From Syngnathus acus (lineage: Eukaryota > Chordata > Actinopteri > Syngnathiformes > Syngnathidae): a DNA stretch of 64,000 nucleotides. Of the stretch, positions 58,308 through 64,000 are shown piece by piece. The stretch is from NCBI RefSeq assembly GCF_901709675.1, contig NC_051097.1:9466039-9530038 (forward strand), written 5' to 3'. The notes beneath the pieces were generated by a model. The model saw only the letters and a program-made list of their open reading frames with translations, made no database searches and was not told the origin of the DNA. A program made the translations under genes and the position numbers. Numbering within the stretch: the stretch's first letter is position 1; every line of letters starts with the position of its first letter.

Positions 58308-61300
58308 ACCTTGGTTATATACCCAAGGCTTCACTTTTGCAAAGGTGTGGAAAATGGCATGTTACAGTCGTTCTGGAGCATTATAATACGTCGCCCCTAA
58401 AGCAGCTACTTATTTAAATGTTGCGGTATAGATGACAGTGGAACATTGGTCACATCAAGCCCATTTCTCTTTTTTCATTTCAAGAGCTGATTCGAGTAGA
58501 AGTGTGTCGGACATGCAAAGCGATACTTTTCAAATTCACTCGAACGATTATGATTGGCTGCCAAGTAGTGTGATGTCATCGGCCGACAAGCATAGCTAAC
58601 AAATAGACGTTACCGTCCATTATTTGAGTAAAAAAAAACGTTCCGTCCTTGACGTCAGCACGCGGCCGCCATTACGCTCGGATTCAATTAGATATTTAGC
58701 ATCTCTTGGTGGCTCCACAGTAAATCACTGAAACCATGACCTTCCATCAGTATTGATCTGCCCTTGCCGTGGCCATTCTGTAGCAACACGCACCGAAGCA
58801 GCAGCAGCCCGATCTTCATTTGAGTCTCGTCGTCGTCATCAGTCATCGTCGTAACTTCATTCAGCCGCTAAGCAAGCTGACCCTCAAACTGCTCCATTAC
58901 AGGGCCGGACAGTGACCTCATTTAACCTTTCTCTTCTCTCCAAAGACGTATACAATGTTAACGGGCGATATCGATGTACTCTATGCCCCAATAAAACATA
59001 TGCAAATGCCTTAGTCGATGTACTAAAATGGAATGGACTGTCAAAAATCTTTGCACATGATAAATACAGTGCTTTTCATTTATCGATTTTTTTTTCTTCT
59101 CCTCTATCTACCATCTACCATCTTCCTGCGCTTGCTGCCGGCGTTGAAGCATCATTGACGTTAGAAAATGATGTGCTCGAGTGTGTCCGGGGGTGTTTTT
59201 GTATTGATGCAACATCGGCGTATGGATTGAAAATGAGTGAATGCACATAAGCGTGCGTGTGAGAGCCGGTCGGACTGTACACAATGCTGACAGTGTTTGT
59301 AATATTTTGCAGCCATTAGACTGCCTGTTTATGGAGACTGTGCAATAAATCACAGCAAAACATAACCAAACAAAACTTGAGTGTTTATCCGTAAGGAATG
59401 CTGTTTTCAGCTCTAAATGCAGCTACAGACTATTCGCTGTAATTGTTTTGCTTAAAAATGGAGTTGCAGCAATAAAATATAATAAAAAAAATAGAGCTGT
59501 GAGCAGCTATAAAGTACTTGCACATAGGACAATAACACTTTAAAATAATATACACACCATCAAAAACAGCAACATTTTTGTTTGCACATGGCACATCGCC
59601 ACAGCAACAGCCAACGACAAAATAAAAGTTGAAATGACTTTTCGTCGTAAACATCTTTAGACAACAAAAGTTTGAAGGTGATTGGAGCACCAAATTTCAG
59701 AGTAAAATTAAAATGGTGATGAGACTTTAAGAGTTAAGACAAACTTCAATATATGTTGCGTAACCCTTTATAATGTTGCCTCATTGCTAAAAATTCACCT
59801 TAGCAATCTGTTTGTTTTTATTCTACTTTTATAGATAACATTAGACGTCCATAGTTCGAACCACTTCTCTCATGCGGAAAGTCAGCCAAAGGTGAACTGT
59901 TGTCTTGCCAAAAGAGATTTTTAGCTTACATGCTCTCAGGCAACACTCCTGTGATTCATAAAGGCTCTGCAAGATTGTGGCCGCGTACCGTTTAGGCAAA
60001 ACAGACTGTCTTGAATTTCCCCACAACTCATAGATTGCATTTTTAAAGTAAGAAAAAATATATATAGGTGAATTTAAATCATGGTTAATAGATAACCAGA
60101 ACTTGGTCTTGTTTGCTAGCCTATTTCTGAAAAACTGCAGATAAGCCGCAGTCCTCCAGAGGTCAAAAGGCCAATAAGAGTGCCGGTTGAGGAAATAAAA
60201 TAGATGTGAAGCTCAGAGCTAAAAAAAAACGATTTTCCGATCGTAAGCACATAAACACTCCAGACTGTAAGAGGGTTTCGGGTTAAAGGTGTCCCCACCT
60301 TTGGCTAAAGCTACCATGAAATCAGGCCCCCTGCTGTTTGCCTCGGGCCTTGAGCGTAAAGCGACGATAGACTTAAACAGAGAATAAGGACGGGCACCAA
60401 TCCACACTTTGGCCCTGCGGGCTCAACGATTTGCTACAAAGCCTTATCGGCTCATGTGAAGAAATTACAATCCGAGTGCACTTTTCTGCATTTCCTTCCT
60501 TCCCCCTTAAGTATTTTTATCGTTTTTTCTTTAGTCGCCTTTTGTCTCTGCTTGGCCTCCCATGTCTTCCGCACCGAATCGCTCATCCCCCCCCCCCCCC
60601 CACTCTATCTCTTCGCATACGCAAAAGCCATTCAACTCGAAGCAAATCTCCAAAATGTCGTTACTGCTGCCAATTCGCAGAGAAAAGACATCCAAAAGAG
60701 CCGCAATGATTAGCAACCTAGCCACTGGGAGAGGTTTTATGAGAAGATTAGGGTTTTACAGCTCAGCTATGAATCAGTGTGTTAATTCAATTATTCAAAC
60801 AATAATTCACTCTACCTTCAAGCAATATGAGATTGTCAGAAAATGGCGAGACTCTCGAAAGAAATGGCCCTCCGCTCGCCTTGACGGAAGAATGGATTGA
60901 ATTCCAATAAGTCACCACGGCTCTAACAAAATGAATAATACAATAATAATTTCATAAATTACCATCCATTTTTTTATTATAATATATTTGTTCCTATTAT
61001 ATTATATTATTGTTATTATTATTATGAGTTTCTTTTATTTGTTCTCGTTTCATTTTTTTATTTCCATACCTTCCTCGGCAGAACGTTTTGCCAAAAACCG
61101 CAGTCGACATTTCTCACGTCAGTACGTCACCGATTGCAAGACAAACTAGAACAGCCGGAGATGTATTTCGAGCAAGTCGAGTCATTGCTCATTCCAACAT
61201 TGCCTTCTTTTGAACAAGCTGAGTGGGGGGAGCCCCTGCTCACCTTGAAAAGTGCTGAGGTTCTGTCTAATCTTTGCCTCCTTTAAAAAAAAATTACCTC

Positions 61301-63354
61301 TTGTTTCAGACGTTTCAGTTCAGAGAATCAATCGATGACTGCAGCTCCAAATGTATTATCTCACAAAAGGAAGGCAGGGAATGATGAAAGGGCCGAATGA
61401 GCTGGGCGAAGATGACGAAGGGATGCAGATGAAGAGTGGAGGAACTGAATGGTCTGGGGGGGGGCGTAGCTGGATGGATTGGATTGAGCATTTGGAATGG
61501 GTGACTATGCAGAGGAGGGCAAATTAAAGGACTGGGTGGAAATCCAGCAAAGGAGCTATAAATGCCTCGCCAGGTAACCATTAAGAGCTGTCAAACGTTG
61601 AATTAGGGAGGATGGAAATCAAATGAGATGGTTGGGGGTGCTAGACAAATTGAAAAGTGCCTGTAAATAAGTGTCAGAATGGAAAGAAGCTGAAAGTCGG
61701 TCGTTAAATCTCCCTGCATTTGCACTTTGGACTATCCGATCAAATTTGGAGCGCATTTAGGAAATAATTCATCATTGTCATTTGTTACAAAGAGGAGGAA
61801 TGGCATTCTTACATTTTGCCAGTGATGACAGCCTCTCCCATTACTTTCCTTCCTCCTCGCACATTAGCTCTCACCGCTTCGTCCCGTCCCTCCTCCCATC
61901 GGCTGACATTAAGCTGACAGTTTTATCCATTTGCGGCTTACAATGAATACAACAACAAGCCTCGCCATTAAAGTCTAAAATCGGTGACATTACAGGCGAC
62001 TTGAAAAAATAGGAAACATGAGTCTTACTGCAAACAGTAGGTTACAAAGACTAATCTTTTTCAACATGAGTCATTGGGAAGTAGTCACGTTTTAATTCCA
62101 CTCTCCTCTTAAGCTGCGCCTCTGCAATGATAAAGGCGGAATCCTGTCAGGTGTTTAATTATTGTTTTGATTTTCCCTGGAGAATGAAAAAAAAATAAAA
62201 GCATTCGTAAGGCCAAACTTAACTCGGTTTGTAATTACCACCGAGGCCTCGGATAATTATTACTTTACCGTAAAGTGGTGTGTTTGTCGGCGCTTATTTG
62301 TCGACATATTTTTAATTTCCTCTCCGGCGTTGATTGTGTGAAAAGCTATTATGGGCAACCAATGTAATGAAACGTTTAACATGCGTAGCCTTTGGCTTTT
62401 GTTTTTTCCCTGCGAGTTAGCGCGTCAGTCGAAAATATCGTTAAAAACAATTTTTGTTGTCTGTTTTCGCCAAAGGATAGAAATGCTAAAACTCAAAGCC
62501 GTCATTGTAAGTAACAAAACGTGACCTCACGTGAACTTCCGTCAATGTTAGAACACGATGGATCTTTGAGTTACATCTGTTGTTCTCGGAGTCAATCACG
62601 CATTTCACGAGATTTGGTTCCACGGGCGTGTAACACGTCCCCGACGTCTTATAAACTCCGTCAACTGTCAATCTCGGAGTTTCTTGTTTTCGCATGCAAA
62701 TATTTGCTGCCACCCTTGGGTTGAAGCTCACTATATTATCACGCTTTGGATCTTTTTTCAAATTTCCTTAATTCATCCAGACGGAACACTCGAGGGACTT
62801 AATAGATATTTTGCACTGCGGGAGACCCGACATTCCGACTCCCGTGTGAGTATCAGGATTTGAAATGTCGATCATCTAAAGTGCTGCTACGTAAGAGTCA
62901 ACACAGTTATGTAAACACACTGCATGTGTGTATCTATTCATTTTATTTATCTTCGATTTGACATCGTTGAGGAAATGTTTCTTTTACATGTTAGTGTGTT
63001 GGTTTCTGGATTCAACAGAACTATTACAAGTCTAGTAAAAAAAAACATCTGCCCCGTTATTATTAGCTTGGAAATTTCCTGAAAGGTGTTTGAATGGATA
63101 AAACTGGCTTCGGCCATTTTTTTGTTCCTCACAACTAAGTGATGACTGTTACAATAAAGGTCAAATATAAAGAAGGTCATATTCTCTACAGTTCCATTTT
63201 ATTTCTCAGAAAAACTTTTTTATCTACCTGAAAATGAATTTTGTCAGGAACTCGCTCAGGTGTTTTCAGTGTTAGCTTTTCTGGCTTTTCAAGGTATTGT
63301 CAATGATTTTTTTTTGGGGCTTGGAATTTGGATTTTTGTTCATTATTTTGTTTA
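58308..63354. other. No gene seen
   Basis: Non-coding, mostly AT-rich, with C15-type run near 60587-60601 and TATTAT repeats at about 60980-61030. Frames of 60-112 codons have no domain. No repeat recognised. Confidence 0.5.
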
Positions 63355-63376
63355 CCGTATTTTTCGGAATATACGG
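63355..63376. repeat. Possible remnant of a CCGTA-ended palindromic MITE
   Basis: CCGTATTTTTCGGAATATAC follows TA at 63353-63354 and resembles the tips of the elements at 6688, 9588 and 57397. No matching right arm is seen within 300 bases, so it may be a solo end or chance. Confidence 0.35.
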
Positions 63377-64000
63377 CACATTACCGCAGATGAAGCCAAA
63401 CAAACCAGTACGGTTAATAAATCAAACTAATCAACTTCGATTTTACATAACTAAAGGTTTCCCTGATTTTTTTACTAAATTAATCGACTGAAAACAATCC
63501 TAAGCAAAGCAGCCAATTTATGTCCCAATTAACCATGATAAACAACTTTAATGAAGTGTAGTGTGTTACTTTTGTGTCTTCCTCTCATTCTATTCCATCC
63601 ACTCTTGTGCTTTGGGATTTATTTCATGTTGACCTTCCGAGCAGCTTTGATGTGATATTTCTCACAACGGATGCAAGGTGTGTGCATGGAGGTTGGCCAG
63701 CAGGCGCGGCGCTTGGCCATGCCTGGATAACAGATTGCTTTGCTAATGAATATTGAAAGGACGGGCCACGCTTGTACAGGTGTGTGTGTGTGTTTGTTTG
63801 CGCTGTATTTGTACTTTGCGTTTAGGTTGCGGACAATGGGGAAGAGAATGCTAATAGATCTGTCAAGTCCTTGGCTCGACAAGAAGTGCACACACACACA
63901 CTTTGATGTCGGCTGGTTTAATTTACCTTTGAGATTCCCCGTTGCTGTCTTGCATTTGTCTCCATAATTTACTTATTTTATTCTAATCTCTTCAAATTGT
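63377..64000. other. No gene seen
   Basis: Non-coding to the window edge; (TG)n at 63780-63793 and a CACACA run near 63889. Nothing else recognised. Confidence 0.5.

Noticed and set aside
59845-59865. GTTCGAAC resembling a tRNA B-box
   Set aside because: No matching A-box, acceptor stem or terminator T-run at tRNA spacing.
63268-63292. A possible 24-nt microexon between TTTTCAG and GTATTG
   Set aside because: One frame contains a stop, the upstream pyrimidine tract is weak, and matches of this quality are expected often by chance.

Overview
This window looks like gene-poor vertebrate nuclear DNA, most likely from a percomorph-type teleost fish. The signs are long non-coding stretches, abundant (TA)n, (TG)n and A/T runs, CpG-poor background with isolated CpG-rich patches, and several dispersed repeats that I recognise as typical of fish genomes: palindromic elements with CCGTA(A)TTTTC ends, elements with CACTACCGTTCAAAAGTTTG ends, hAT-like fragments and a LINE. 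The species is not identifiable from the sequence alone.

Layout. Positions 1-2946 hold the 3' part of a non-LTR retrotransposon whose ORF2 (endonuclease C-terminus plus complete reverse transcriptase and C-terminal region) is open from the left window edge to a stop at 2412, followed by a 3' UTR and an AAACT-type tail. It is the only convincing protein-coding sequence. From 3 to 34 kb the DNA is intergenic or intronic and carries short non-autonomous transposons: palindromic elements at 6.7 and 9.6 kb, a dense nest of AT-rich elements at 15.5-16.1 kb, composite hairpin-ended elements at 15.6, 19.1 and 31.1 kb, a 171-bp MITE at 19.5 kb, a 5'-truncated LINE-like insertion with a clear 9-bp target duplication at 28.0 kb, and a hAT-like element at 33.7-34.2 kb.

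At 34.4-34.6 kb a TATA-like box, a CpG-containing exon-like stretch and a consensus splice donor suggest the 5' end of a plus-strand gene. A 41-nt exon-like segment with good acceptor and donor sites lies at 47.08 kb. If both belong to one transcript, the right half of the window is mainly a long 5' intron region, and the body of the gene lies beyond 64 kb. A second promoter-like patch at 56.76-57.06 kb combines CCAAT boxes, a CACGTG E-box, a CRE-like site and an RFX X-box. Several stretches (21.4, 21.9, 22.65, 40.0, 42.15 and 43.0 kb) look like conserved non-coding elements by composition and motif content, but this cannot be tested without alignment.

The long frames other than the LINE fall in purine/pyrimidine-biased or simple-repeat DNA and I treat them as chance. 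No tRNA, rRNA, CRISPR or prokaryotic operon structure was seen. The most distinctive structure is the composite element whose two ends are each a complete 66-bp hairpin, present in three copies, one with a collapsed right hairpin.
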